Of a stretch of 64,000 nucleotides of DNA, positions 25,891 to 34,898 are shown piece after piece. Numbering within the stretch: the stretch's first letter is position 1; each line of letters starts with the position of its first letter. The stretch is from Lachnospiraceae bacterium. Lineage in GTDB: Bacteria; Bacillota; Clostridia; Lachnospirales; Lachnospiraceae. The notes beneath the pieces were generated by a model, which was not told the origin of the DNA, did not search any database, and saw nothing but the letters and a program-made list of their open reading frames with translations. The translations under genes and the position numbers were made by a program. The stretch is from the NCBI GenBank assembly GCA_014804655.1, contig JAAUZK010000032.1:62001-126000 (forward strand). The letters are read 5' to 3'.

Positions 25891-27008
25891 TGAGAGCGAT
25901 TGGAATTGTCTTAGCGGGTGGTAATAATCATAGGATTAAGGAACTGACACAGAAACGTGCGGTTTGTGCGATGCCGATTGCAGGCAGTTATCGAAGCATT
26001 GACTTTGCACTGAGCAATATGTCCAATTCCCACATTAATAAGGTTGCCGTATTTACGCAGTATAATGCGGGAAGCCTGAATGAGCATTTGAGTTCATCCA
26101 AATGGTGGGATTTCGGTCGTAAGCAGGGCGGATTGTTCGTATTTACGCCTGCGGTAACAGCGGAGAGTAATGCATGGTACCGTGGTACGGCAGATGCCAT
26201 TGCACAGAATCTGTCCTGGTTAAAGAACAGCCATGAGCCTTACGTGGTAATATCTTCCGGTGACTGTGTGTACAAAATGGATTATAATAAGATTCTGGAA
26301 TACCACATTGATAAGAAAGCTGATATCACGGTAGTATGTAAAGACATGTCACCCGATGTCAATGTCGAGAGATTCGGTACGATCAAGATGAATGAAGAGT
26401 GCCGCATTGAGGAATTTGAAGAAAAACCGGTGGTTGCCAAGTCCAATACGATTTCGTGCGGTGTCTATGTAGTCAGAAGAAGACAGTTGATCGAAATGAT
26501 CGAAAAGTGTGCGGAAGAAGACAGATATGACTTCGTTAAGGACATCTTGATCCGATATAAAAATATGAAACGAATCTTCGGATATAAGATCAAGGACTAC
26601 TGGAGCAATATTGCCACGGTGGAAGATTACTACAAGACGAATATGGATTTCCTTCGTCCGGAGATAAGGGATTATTTCTTCAGACAATATCCGGATATTT
26701 ATTCTAAGGTAGATGATCTGCCGCCGGCAAAATACAACGTAGGAGCGAGTATCAGAAACAGTCTGATTTCCAGCGGATGTATTGTGAATGGCAAGGTTGA
26801 GGATTCCGTGATTTTTAAGAAGACGTATATCGGTAATAACTGCTATATTAAAAATTCCATCATTTTGAATGATGTGTATATTGGGGATAATACGCATATT
26901 GAGAATTGTATCGTGGAAAGCAGGGGTACGATACGTGCGAATTCCTACCACAGAGGTGAGGACGGAATAGAAATTGTGGTAGAACATAATGACAGATATG
27001 TAATTTAA
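25890..27008 (+). CDS. glgD: glucose-1-phosphate adenylyltransferase subunit GlgD
   Basis: The GlgC-like second subunit found in many Firmicutes, which forms a heteromer with GlgC and raises its activity. The 372-residue protein keeps the fold but has GIVLAGGNNHRIKELT where GlgC has the catalytic GGxGxR-L loop, so it is probably regulatory. SSGDCVYKMDYNK and IEEFEEKPVV mark the sugar-nucleotide site region, and the C-terminus is a short left-handed beta-helix. The start is GTG 25890, whose G is the last base of the glgC stop (TAGTG), a sign of translational coupling. Confidence 0.93.
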   Translation: MRAIGIVLAGGNNHRIKELTQKRAVCAMPIAGSYRSIDFALSNMSNSHINKVAVFTQYNAGSLNEHLSSSKWWDFGRKQGGLFVFTPAVTAESNAWYRGTADAIAQNLSWLKNSHEPYVVISSGDCVYKMDYNKILEYHIDKKADITVVCKDMSPDVNVERFGTIKMNEECRIEEFEEKPVVAKSNTISCGVYVVRRRQLIEMIEKCAEEDRYDFVKDILIRYKNMKRIFGYKIKDYWSNIATVEDYYKTNMDFLRPEIRDYFFRQYPDIYSKVDDLPPAKYNVGASIRNSLISSGCIVNGKVEDSVIFKKTYIGNNCYIKNSIILNDVYIGDNTHIENCIVESRGTIRANSYHRGEDGIEIVVEHNDRYVI

Positions 27009-27185
27009 TGGTATGATGGAAAGGCGGTTGCTATAATCGATAGAAATATTGTGTAAGAGGCATGGGCGTTATTAACTAAATGTTTATTACAAGCTACGTG
27101 GCTTGATGAGTATGACTTATGTGGAAAAGCTTGTGAAAACCGACAGATTCCTGTTCGGTATCATATGATAAGGAGGCTGAGCTTC

Positions 27186-27458
27186 ATGAGAATTACTGAT
27201 GTCCGCGTGCGTAAAATGACTCAAGACAGCAAAATGAAGGCAATCGTCTCGATTACCATAGACGATGAATTCGTGGTTCATGACATTAAAGTAATCGAAG
27301 GTGAAAAAGGTCTTTTCATTGCAATGCCAAGCAAGAAGGCTAATGATGGTGAGTATCGGGATATTGCACATCCAATCAACTCAGATACCCGCGACAGAAT
27401 ACAGAAGATTATTCTGGAAAGCTATGAGAAGGCGCTTTTAGAATCTGATGATGAGTAA
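27186..27458 (+). CDS. spoVG: septation/sporulation regulator SpoVG
   Basis: A 90-residue SpoVG protein, a small nucleic-acid-binding regulator active in sporulation, cell division and virulence in Firmicutes. The sequence [11 protein letters not shown], then [20 protein letters not shown] and [10 protein letters not shown], with AHPINSDTR, is diagnostic. An AAGGAGG site lies nine bases upstream of ATG 27186. Independent of the glg genes (a 177-base gap) and followed by its own terminator. Confidence 0.97.
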   Translation: MRITDVRVRKMTQDSKMKAIVSITIDDEFVVHDIKVIEGEKGLFIAMPSKKANDGEYRDIAHPINSDTRDRIQKIILESYEKALLESDDE

Positions 27459-27479
27459 CAAATGCAGTGTGGAAAGAAG

Positions 27480-27506
27480 AAAAAGGACGCGGAAAGCGTC
27501 CTTTTT
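27480..27506 (+). terminator. spoVG terminator
   Basis: AAAAAGGACGC and GCGTCCTTTTT form a perfect 11-bp stem around a five-base loop and end in a T-run. Confidence 0.9.
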
Positions 27507-27618
27507 CTTGGTTTAATGAAACAATTCTTGTAGGAATGGAAAAATATTGATAGAATAAGAAACGGTCAGTATTATTGCCGTATCTGCGGCAGCATGCAGA
27601 ATCAGAATCGAGGTAACT

Positions 27619-28197
27619 ATGTATATCATCGTAGGTCTGGGAAATCCGGACAGGCAGTATCAGAACACAAGACATAATATCGGCTTTGACGTGATCGATG
27701 TCATCGCCGATAAGAATAACATTACCGTGAGGGAGCGCAAGCATAAGGCGCTTATCGGCAAAGGGGTCGTGGGCGGACAGAAGGCAGTCTTAGTTAAGCC
27801 CCAGACATACATGAATTTGAGTGGTGAAAGCGTCAGGGAAGTCATAGACTTTTATAAAGCAGACGAAAAGAGCGAGCTGATTGTGATCTCGGACGATATC
27901 AGTCTGGACGTAGGGCAGATACGCATTCGGAAAAAGGGAAGCGCCGGCGGGCATAACGGACTGAAGAATATCATCTTGCATCTTGGACATGATGAATTCC
28001 AACGGATCAAGATGGGTGTGGGACAGAAACCGGAAGGCTATGATTTAGTGGATTATGTATTGGGACATTTTCCCAAGGAAGAACGGGAGATCATGGATGA
28101 GAGCGCTCAGCGCGCGGCGGCCGCCATTGAAGTAATGATCGCGGAAGGTGCGGATGTGGCCATGAATATATATAATAAAAAGATACAGCAGGCATAA
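27619..28197 (+). CDS. pth: peptidyl-tRNA hydrolase
   Basis: Releases tRNA from peptidyl-tRNA dropped by stalled ribosomes. The 192-residue protein has the N-terminal IVGLGNPDRQYQNTRHNIGF with the catalytic His, then VKPQTYMNLSGESV, ISDDISLDVG, and KGSAGGHNGLKNII, all family signatures. Length is typical. It is followed 154 bases later by mfd, the usual neighbour in Firmicutes, and is probably in one operon with it. Confidence 0.97.
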   Translation: MYIIVGLGNPDRQYQNTRHNIGFDVIDVIADKNNITVRERKHKALIGKGVVGGQKAVLVKPQTYMNLSGESVREVIDFYKADEKSELIVISDDISLDVGQIRIRKKGSAGGHNGLKNIILHLGHDEFQRIKMGVGQKPEGYDLVDYVLGHFPKEEREIMDESAQRAAAAIEVMIAEGADVAMNIYNKKIQQA

Positions 28198-28351
28198 AAA
28201 AGGACTTGAAAAGAAGATTCGGAGTTATAGTGCAAGATATGTATAGACACATAAAGAGATGTTATAAGGATTAACGTGGTAAGTGGTAAAGTAATCTAAG
28301 TGATATCGTGACGGAAAGATTATATGGAAACAAAAATTATGGAGGTAAGAT

Positions 28352-31300
28352 GTGAGGGCTTTGCTTGCTCCCTTGGAAGAATTGGGAGAATATGAAGAAA
28401 TTAAGAAAATGCTTGTAAAAGAGCGGGCTTCCGTGGCACTGAGCGGGTGCGTGGACTCGCAGAAGCTGCATATGATCTATGGGATCGGCGAGGAATTTCG
28501 CTATAAATTGATCGTGACTTTCAGTGATCTGCGTGCGAAAGAGTTATATGAAGATTATAAGTTTTATGACAGAAATGTCATGTTATATCCGGCCAAGGAC
28601 CTGATCTTTTTTCAGGCGGATATCCACGGTAATCAGCTGACAATGGAACGAATCAGATGTCTGAGGCGACTGATGGAGGGCAGACCCACTACGGTGATCA
28701 CCACCTACGATGCCCTGATGGCGCCACAGCCGCCGATCGATGCATGGAAAAAGCATATAATACACTTGGATAAACGAAGCAGCATAGATGAGAGTGAGCT
28801 GGCGGCGCGTCTCGTGGAGCTGGGATATGAAAAGAATTATCAGGTGGAAGCGCCGGGGCAGTTCAGCATTCGCGGCGGTATCGTTGATATTTTTGATCTC
28901 ACAGAAGAAAATCCTTACCGAATCGAGCTGTGGGGAGAAGATGTGGAGTCCATACGCAGTTTTGATATTCTGAGTCAGCGTTCCATTGAGCAGCTTGAGT
29001 CAGTCACGATCTATCCTGCAACAGAACTAATCCTGTCGGAATATGAATTGCGGGATGGACTTAAGAAGATTCAGGAAGAGTGTAAGAAACATACGGCTAA
29101 GCTACGAAAAGAGATGAAGACTGAGGAAGCGCATCGAATCGAGACGCAGGTAAAGGAACTGGTGGAGCAGCTGCTGGAACTTGGATTGTCCAGAAATACG
29201 GTGAATTTGGAGAGCTATATACGGTACTTTTATTCGGAATTGTCAACTCTCCTTGACTGCCTGTCAGACGATGTGGAGATTTCCGGCAGACAGGGCGCAA
29301 GCTGCGTTTTCATAGAGGAACCGCTACGGGTTAAGGAACACGTGTCGGCGGTAGAACTGGAATTTCGGGAAAGCATGCTGCATCGTTTGGAGAAGGGTTA
29401 TATTTTACCCGGACAGATGGATATCCTCTACGGCGCGGAGAAGACGGCGGCGAGGATCACGAAAGGCAGAGTTGTGACGCTTTCCATGATGGATGGCAGG
29501 AATCCTCTTTTTAAGGCGGACAGAAAATTTGATATTCAGACGAGAAGTTTATCTTCCTACAACAATAGTTTTGAAGCGTTGGTGAAAGATCTGGCCGGTT
29601 ATAAGAAAAGGGGGTATCGTATCCTGTTGCTTTCCGGTTCCAGAACGAGGGCGAAGCGTCTTGCAGAAGATCTGCGTGAGCAGGAGATCAGCGCCTTTTA
29701 TACGGAAGATCCTATGCGGGAGGTGCAGCCGGGTGAGGTCATGACCTACTATGGCAGGGTGCTCAAGGGATTCGAATATCCTCTTTTGAAATTTATCGTG
29801 ATCTCGGAGAGTGACATCTTCGGCGCGGAGAAGAAGAAAAAGAGGAAGAAGCTTTATCAGGGACAGAAGATCAATGATTTCAATGAGTTAAAAGTGGGAG
29901 ATTACGTGGTGCACGAGAGCCACGGACTGGGGATCTATCAGGGTATAGAGAAAGTGGAAGTGGATAAGATCGTCAAGGATTATATGAAGATTTCTTATCG
30001 GGACGGCGGTATTCTCTATGTGCTTGCTACAGGTCTGGATGTGATTCAGAAATATGCTTCTGCGGAGTCAGGCAGCAAACCTAAGCTCAATAAACTGGGT
30101 ACGCAGGAGTGGAATAAGACCAAGTCAAAAGTGCGCACCGCGGTGGATGAGGTGGCGCAGGATCTGGTAGAACTGTATGCGGTCAGGCAGCAGAGTCAGG
30201 GCTTTAAATACGGGCCGGATACTGTCTGGCAGAGGGAATTTGAGGAGATGTTTCCTTTTGAGGAGACGGAAGATCAGGTGAATGCCATCGCTGCCACGAA
30301 AGAGGATATGGAGAGCAGCAAGATCATGGATCGTCTGATCTGCGGCGACGTGGGATACGGCAAGACGGAAATCGCGATCAGGGCGGCGTTCAAGGCCGTG
30401 CAGGAGGGAAAACAGGTGGTATATCTGGTGCCCACTACCATTCTTGCACAACAGCACTATAATACTTTCGTGCAGAGAATGAAGGAGTTTCCGGTACGGA
30501 TAGATCTGCTGTCGCGTTTTCGGACAACGGCGGAACAAAAGAAGACAGTGGCGGACCTGAAGAAAGGCATGGTGGATATCGTGATCGGCACCCACCGCGT
30601 TCTGTCTGCGGATGTGCAATATAAGGATCTGGGACTGCTGATCATCGATGAGGAACAGCGTTTCGGCGTGGCGCATAAAGAGAAGATCAAGAAGATGAAG
30701 GAAAACGTGGATGTGCTGACGCTGACGGCGACACCGATTCCCAGAACGTTGCACATGAGCCTGATCGGCATTCGGGATATGAGTGTGCTGGAAGAGGCGC
30801 CCGGGGACAGACAGCCGATCCAGACTTTTGTCTGCGAATACAATGAAGAATTGGTGCGGGAAGCGATCGTCAGGGAATTGTCCAGAGAAGGACAGGTATA
30901 CTATGTCTATAACAGGGTAAATAACATTGCGGATATTTCCGCCGCGATTCAGAAGCTGGTGCCTGAGGCAACCGTGGCTTTTGCACACGGTCAGATGAAG
31001 GAGAGCGAGCTGGAGCGGATCATGTATGATTTCATCGACGGAGAAATCGACGTGCTGGTATCCACTACGATCATTGAGACCGGACTGGACATTTCCAATG
31101 TAAACACGATGATCATTCATGATTCCGATCAGATGGGGCTGTCGCAGCTCTATCAGCTCAGAGGGCGCGTGGGGCGTTCCAACCGGACAGCCTATGCTTT
31201 TCTCATGTATAAAAGAGACAAAATGCTCAGGGAAGTGGCGGAGAAACGATTGGAAGCAATCAAAGAGTTTACCGATCTGGGCAGCGGATTTAAGATTGCC

Positions 31301-31915
31301 ATGCGGGATATGGAAATACGCGGCGCGGGTAATCTGCTGGGTGCAAGGCAGCATGGGCACATGCAGGCAGTCGGCTATGATCTGTACTGCAAGATGCTAA
31401 ATGAAGCGGTTAAGAGCCTGAAAGGTATTTCAACGATAGAAGACTTTAATACAAGCATCGATCTGGAAGTGGACGCATACATTCCGCCTTCTTATATCGT
31501 AAATGAAGTGCAGAAACTGGATATCTACAAGCGCATCGCGGGAATTGAGAACGAGAAGGAATGCGATGACATGCGGGAGGAATTGCTGGACCGCTTCGGC
31601 GAGATTCCGAAGTCGGCGGAGAATCTGCTTAGAATTGCGCTGATGCGTTCTCACGCGCATAAACTGTACATGCCGGAGGTAAAGGGTAAGGACGGTTCCA
31701 TCCGTTTCCTGCTGCGGGCGGATGCTCCGATCAGAGTGGAAAATATCCCACACTTGCTGAATGCCTATGAGGGCAGAATGTCTTTTGAACCGAAAGGAAC
31801 GCCGATGTTCAGGCTGCGTTATCGGAAATGCGGCGTGGTCGAGAAGGACGAGGAACTGTTGCTGGCACTGACGGAGGCGGCACTTTCCGATATGACAGAG
31901 TTGCTGTTGGAGTAG
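28352..31915 (+). CDS. mfd: transcription-repair coupling factor
   Basis: Removes RNA polymerase stalled at lesions and recruits UvrA. The 1,187-residue protein starts with UvrB-like domains (LYPAKDLIFFQADIHGNQLT, then QFSIRGGIVDIFD). The RNA-polymerase-interacting domain follows (LKVGDYVVHESHGLGIYQGI, about residue 515). The RecG-like motor has Walker A CGDVGYGKTEIA, the DEEQ box IIDEEQRFGV and LTATPIPRTLHMS, with RGRVGRSNRTAYAFLMYK in the second helicase half. The C-terminal UvrA-masking domain ends at 31915. Start GTG 28352 follows GGAGGT. Cysteine desulfurase follows on the same strand. Confidence 0.97.
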   Translation: MRALLAPLEELGEYEEIKKMLVKERASVALSGCVDSQKLHMIYGIGEEFRYKLIVTFSDLRAKELYEDYKFYDRNVMLYPAKDLIFFQADIHGNQLTMERIRCLRRLMEGRPTTVITTYDALMAPQPPIDAWKKHIIHLDKRSSIDESELAARLVELGYEKNYQVEAPGQFSIRGGIVDIFDLTEENPYRIELWGEDVESIRSFDILSQRSIEQLESVTIYPATELILSEYELRDGLKKIQEECKKHTAKLRKEMKTEEAHRIETQVKELVEQLLELGLSRNTVNLESYIRYFYSELSTLLDCLSDDVEISGRQGASCVFIEEPLRVKEHVSAVELEFRESMLHRLEKGYILPGQMDILYGAEKTAARITKGRVVTLSMMDGRNPLFKADRKFDIQTRSLSSYNNSFEALVKDLAGYKKRGYRILLLSGSRTRAKRLAEDLREQEISAFYTEDPMREVQPGEVMTYYGRVLKGFEYPLLKFIVISESDIFGAEKKKKRKKLYQGQKINDFNELKVGDYVVHESHGLGIYQGIEKVEVDKIVKDYMKISYRDGGILYVLATGLDVIQKYASAESGSKPKLNKLGTQEWNKTKSKVRTAVDEVAQDLVELYAVRQQSQGFKYGPDTVWQREFEEMFPFEETEDQVNAIAATKEDMESSKIMDRLICGDVGYGKTEIAIRAAFKAVQEGKQVVYLVPTTILAQQHYNTFVQRMKEFPVRIDLLSRFRTTAEQKKTVADLKKGMVDIVIGTHRVLSADVQYKDLGLLIIDEEQRFGVAHKEKIKKMKENVDVLTLTATPIPRTLHMSLIGIRDMSVLEEAPGDRQPIQTFVCEYNEELVREAIVRELSREGQVYYVYNRVNNIADISAAIQKLVPEATVAFAHGQMKESELERIMYDFIDGEIDVLVSTTIIETGLDISNVNTMIIHDSDQMGLSQLYQLRGRVGRSNRTAYAFLMYKRDKMLREVAEKRLEAIKEFTDLGSGFKIAMRDMEIRGAGNLLGARQHGHMQAVGYDLYCKMLNEAVKSLKGISTIEDFNTSIDLEVDAYIPPSYIVNEVQKLDIYKRIAGIENEKECDDMREELLDRFGEIPKSAENLLRIALMRSHAHKLYMPEVKGKDGSIRFLLRADAPIRVENIPHLLNAYEGRMSFEPKGTPMFRLRYRKCGVVEKDEELLLALTEAALSDMTELLLE

Positions 31916-31986
31916 ATGACGATTTCGTCTGTTTTATAGAAAATTTATGGTGCCGCTATCGGAAATGCGGCGGAATGGAGAGTGCT

Positions 31987-33162
31987 ATGATCTACTTGGA
32001 TCATGCGGCGACAACGAAAACAGCACCGGAAGTTGTGGAAGCGATGCTGCCGTATTTCACGGAATGTTACGGCAATGCGGGAAGTATATATAAGCTGGGA
32101 AATGAGAGCAGGATGGCGGTTATCCGGACGAAGGAGACGATTGCCGGGACGCTTGGCGCGGAAGCGAATGAGATTTATTTTACATCGGGCGGAACGGAAT
32201 CCGACAACTGGGCGCTTAAAGCTGTCTACGAGGCTTATCGTGATAAGGGAAGACATATTATCACATCTAAGATCGAACACCATGCGGTGCTGCATACATG
32301 TGAATATCTGGAAAAGCAAGGGGCCGAGGTCACGTATCTGGATGTGGACGGTGACGGATTGGTGGATGTGGAACAACTGAAACGTGCGATTCGACCCGAC
32401 ACCATTCTGATCTCGGTGATGTATGCTAACAATGAGATCGGGACGCTCCAGCCGGTCAAGGAGATCGGAGAAATTGCTGCGTCCCACGGTATTCTGTTCC
32501 ATACCGATGCGGTACAGGCTTACGGACAGTTGCCCATTGATGTGGCGGCATGTCATATCGACCTGCTTTCCGCCAGCGGACATAAGTTCAACGGCCCCAA
32601 AGGTGTGGGATTTCTCTATGTCAGCAAAAGGGCGAAGATCCGTTCTTTCATGCACGGTGGGCAGCAGGAACGGGGCAGGCGCGCCGGCACCGAGAACATA
32701 CCGGGAATCGTGGGCCTGGAAGCGGCTGTGAGGCGTGTGTATGGCAGTGTGGAAGAAGCAGAATGTGTCTGCAATTTAGAAGAAGAGAAGAATGCAGAAC
32801 GTGAAAGGATATTGCGGGATTACCTTATTTCTCAGATCGAAGAAAAGATCCCCGCTGCAGTGCTCAATGGACACCGCACAAAGCGACTGCCGGGGAATGT
32901 AAATTTCAGCTTTCCGGGAGTAGAGGGAGAGTCAGTGCTGATCATGTTAGATATGCAGGGGATCTGTGCGTCAAGCGGATCGGCATGTACTTCCGGCTCG
33001 ATTGATCCTTCTCATGTACTGCTGGCGATCGGGCGGTCACCGGAGGAAGCGCGCAGTGCGATTCGGTTAACGCTTGGCGCGGAGAACACGAAGGAAGAGA
33101 TGGATATTGTGGTGGGGGAGTTGGCGCGGATTGTCGGCAAGATTAGAGAGAGCCGGTTGTAA
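31987..33162 (+). CDS. cysteine desulfurase, NifS/IscS type
   Basis: A 391-residue PLP enzyme that takes sulfur from cysteine for Fe-S clusters or tRNA thiolation. It starts MIYLDHAATTKTAPEVVEAM. The PLP lysine lies in SASGHKFNGPKGVGFLY, and the catalytic Cys in CASSGSACTSGSIDPSHVL. Typical length. The frame is open from 31828 across the mfd end, but ATG 31987 has GGAG six bases upstream and starts the family consensus. It is about 70 bases after mfd. No IscU or ThiI gene follows, so the sulfur acceptor cannot be named. Confidence 0.94.
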   Translation: MIYLDHAATTKTAPEVVEAMLPYFTECYGNAGSIYKLGNESRMAVIRTKETIAGTLGAEANEIYFTSGGTESDNWALKAVYEAYRDKGRHIITSKIEHHAVLHTCEYLEKQGAEVTYLDVDGDGLVDVEQLKRAIRPDTILISVMYANNEIGTLQPVKEIGEIAASHGILFHTDAVQAYGQLPIDVAACHIDLLSASGHKFNGPKGVGFLYVSKRAKIRSFMHGGQQERGRRAGTENIPGIVGLEAAVRRVYGSVEEAECVCNLEEEKNAERERILRDYLISQIEEKIPAAVLNGHRTKRLPGNVNFSFPGVEGESVLIMLDMQGICASSGSACTSGSIDPSHVLLAIGRSPEEARSAIRLTLGAENTKEEMDIVVGELARIVGKIRESRL

Positions 33163-33407
33163 GGCTGCTCCTTGGAGCTAACTTCTTGTTACACTGCATG
33201 AACGTTATTTCGTTTTATATAAATACATGTTGGCATCTATTTTATCACCATGTATACTATTTTTTATCTGAGTAATCAAAGATACGTGCGCTCGCACATT
33301 CAGGCAACTTCTGCCGCTTACTCAATACTACAAATCAATTGCGGCAGAGGTACTTAATGATACATTCCATAATGTAATACCTCCGCTTGAGAAAAGGAGG
33401 TAACACT
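33163..33407 (+). promoter_or_regulatory. hairpin-rich leader of the Uma2 gene
   Basis: 245 bases with four successive inverted repeats: GTGCG/CGCAC (33286-33297), ACTTCTGCCGC/GCGGCAGAGGT (33307-33351, one G-T), TACATT/AATGTA (33361-33376) and TACCTCC/GGAGGTA (33378-33402). The last one pairs the ribosome binding site GGAGG of the next gene with an anti-Shine-Dalgarno sequence. This suggests post-transcriptional control, though no known riboswitch class was recognised. Confidence 0.5.
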
Positions 33408-33980
33408 ATGGAACATGCAGCCATCAGAGAAGAGGGAAACTTTATGGTAATGAAAGGCGGAAAATCTTACACAATCGCGGATATTGAATCCCTCCCGGAA
33501 GACCAGCGCGCAGAGCTGATCGACGGGGAATTGTTTATGATGGTAACACCCACATCAACACATCAGGAGATTCTCGTCCATCTTCTTTTTGAGATCGAAG
33601 GGTATATCAGAAAAAATGGGGGAGAATGTAAGGTATATCCCGCTCCCTATGGGGTGTATATCAAGGATGATGACCGCTACTTTGTGGAGCCGGATATCTC
33701 TGTCATTTGTGATAAAGGAAAAATAGATGAAAAAGGCTGCCATGGCGCGCCTGACTGGATAATCGAGATCGTGTCGCCGGCGAGCGGTCAAATGGACTAT
33801 GTGCGGAAGCTTGCCCTTTATCAGACCGCGGGCGTCCGGGAATACTGGATCGTGGACCCGCAGCGTGAAACGATCACCGTGTATGACCTGAAACATGGCA
33901 GACAGGCTGAGGTGTATTCTTTTTCTGAGCGGATCAAAGTGGGGATTTATGAAGATTTCTATTTGAATCTCGTAGAATGA
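33408..33980 (+). CDS. Uma2-family (DUF820) nuclease-like protein
   Basis: A 190-residue protein of the Uma2/DUF820 family, which has a PD-(D/E)xK restriction-endonuclease-like fold. Signatures: LIDGELFMMVTPTSTHQEI near the start, FVEPDISVICDKGKI with the catalytic-type acidic residues, then PDWIIEIVSPASGQMDYVRK supplying the E-x-V pair and the lysine region, and GVREYWIVDPQRETI. Such genes are numerous in cyanobacteria and scattered in Firmicutes; the cellular role is not settled. ATG 33408 has a perfect AAAGGAGG site, which lies in a hairpin. It is the first gene of the accessory island. Confidence 0.88.
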   Translation: MEHAAIREEGNFMVMKGGKSYTIADIESLPEDQRAELIDGELFMMVTPTSTHQEILVHLLFEIEGYIRKNGGECKVYPAPYGVYIKDDDRYFVEPDISVICDKGKIDEKGCHGAPDWIIEIVSPASGQMDYVRKLALYQTAGVREYWIVDPQRETITVYDLKHGRQAEVYSFSERIKVGIYEDFYLNLVE

Positions 33981-34143
33981 TATATTTCCTTTATCTTAAG
34001 TTTGATACCAAAATCAGCGGGAATCCGGTGTAATCAAAGCTTCTGGGAACCTATCGAATTATAAAGTGTTAAACTCGGGAAATGATGGCTTATAGGTAAG
34101 AGGCTTTGTGAAAAAAAGAAAGCGGGTTTTTGCGAAAAAAAAT

Positions 34144-34175
34144 ATCCACTTGGACAACTCGGTGTCTAAGTGGAT
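34144..34175. terminator. terminator between convergent genes
   Basis: ATCCACTTGGACA pairs with TGTCTAAGTGGAT (one mismatch) around a six-base loop, flanked by an A-run before and TTATT after. It lies between the Uma2 gene and the convergent HTH gene. Confidence 0.75.
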
Positions 34176-34247
34176 TTATTATAATGGACTAAAATATAGG
34201 AACGGTATGTGAAGGAAATAGAAAAAACATAACACAAAAAGGAAACC

Positions 34248-34586
34248 TCATCGACAATAAGTGATAATCTCCGACATAAATTTCTGAAGCAGCAGGAGCT
34301 GAGGGTAAGAGAGTTCTTTTAGCTGTGCAATAATCTCTTCCTGCAAGTGGCTTGTATCAGCGTCCTGTGAAGAAGGAAGTTCGATAATATCTTCGATTCC
34401 GATATGGAACAGATAGCAGACATTGATAATTTTCTCGATAGTAAAATTACGCTCGCCACGCTCTAATTGTGCATAGTATTGCGTGTCAAGATAGAGCTGC
34501 CTTGCCAGTTCTTCCTGTGTCATATTATTCAAAAGACGGTATTTCTTAATGTTCTGTGCGATGGAATGAGGGGTGCTTTCTTTCAT
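34248..34586 (-). CDS. XRE-family HTH regulator, 112 aa
   Basis: A 112-residue single-domain Cro/CI-type DNA-binding protein. Residues about 9-64 are the HTH (IAQNIKKYRLLNNMTQEELA, then YLDTQYYAQLERGERNFTIE). The C-terminal 45 residues are helical (LQEEIIAQLKELSYPQLLLL) and could dimerise. Such small regulators are typical of mobile or accessory regions. It is divergent from the WYL regulator, and the shared 312-base region holds several ACTATAT-like repeats, possible operators. Its target is unknown. Confidence 0.88.
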   Translation of the reverse strand: MKESTPHSIAQNIKKYRLLNNMTQEELARQLYLDTQYYAQLERGERNFTIEKIINVCYLFHIGIEDIIELPSSQDADTSHLQEEIIAQLKELSYPQLLLLQKFMSEIITYCR

Positions 34587-34898
34587 ATAGTCGCCTCCTT
34601 ATATTCTTAAACTATATGATTCCCAATAAAAAAGAATGATAAAGTATGCTATATATAGTATTGCAAATCGCTATACTTATATAGTAAAATGTAGTAGAAT
34701 AATGTTGAAAAAGTATAGAATGAAGAGCAGAGGGTTGTATGTTTTGTCGAGAAGGATTCATTATAATGTGAATAATGGACCGGAAAGGTGTACTTTGCAT
34801 GTGTAAAGAATAAGTAGAAAAATGCTAGATGGACAGAAAATGTCCATATAGATTGCTATTATGATATTACAATATGACAGACGGAGGTCTTTGGTAAT
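34587..34898. promoter_or_regulatory. divergent control region between HTH and WYL genes
   Basis: 312 bases, AT-rich. Several copies of ACTATAT or its complement occur (near 34609, 34649-34661 with the palindrome CTATATATAG, and 34670-34686). Nearer the WYL gene is a perfect inverted repeat at 34829-34847. No coding frame is supported in it. Confidence 0.5.
34829..34847 (+). promoter_or_regulatory. perfect inverted repeat upstream of the WYL gene
   Basis: ATGGACA-GAAAA-TGTCCAT: seven-base arms around five bases, 52 bases before the WYL start codon and close to candidate promoter sequences (TTGCTATTATGATAT). Position and symmetry suit an operator for the WYL regulator itself; autoregulation is inferred. 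Confidence 0.55.

Noticed and set aside
30125..31360. 411-codon minus-strand frame inside mfd
   Set aside because: Antisense to highly conserved helicase motifs; the product has no recognisable domain.
31828..31986. Upstream extension of the cysteine desulfurase frame into the mfd gene
   Set aside because: The family consensus starts at MIYLDHAATT (31987), which has its own GGAG site; the upstream codons overlap the mfd coding end.
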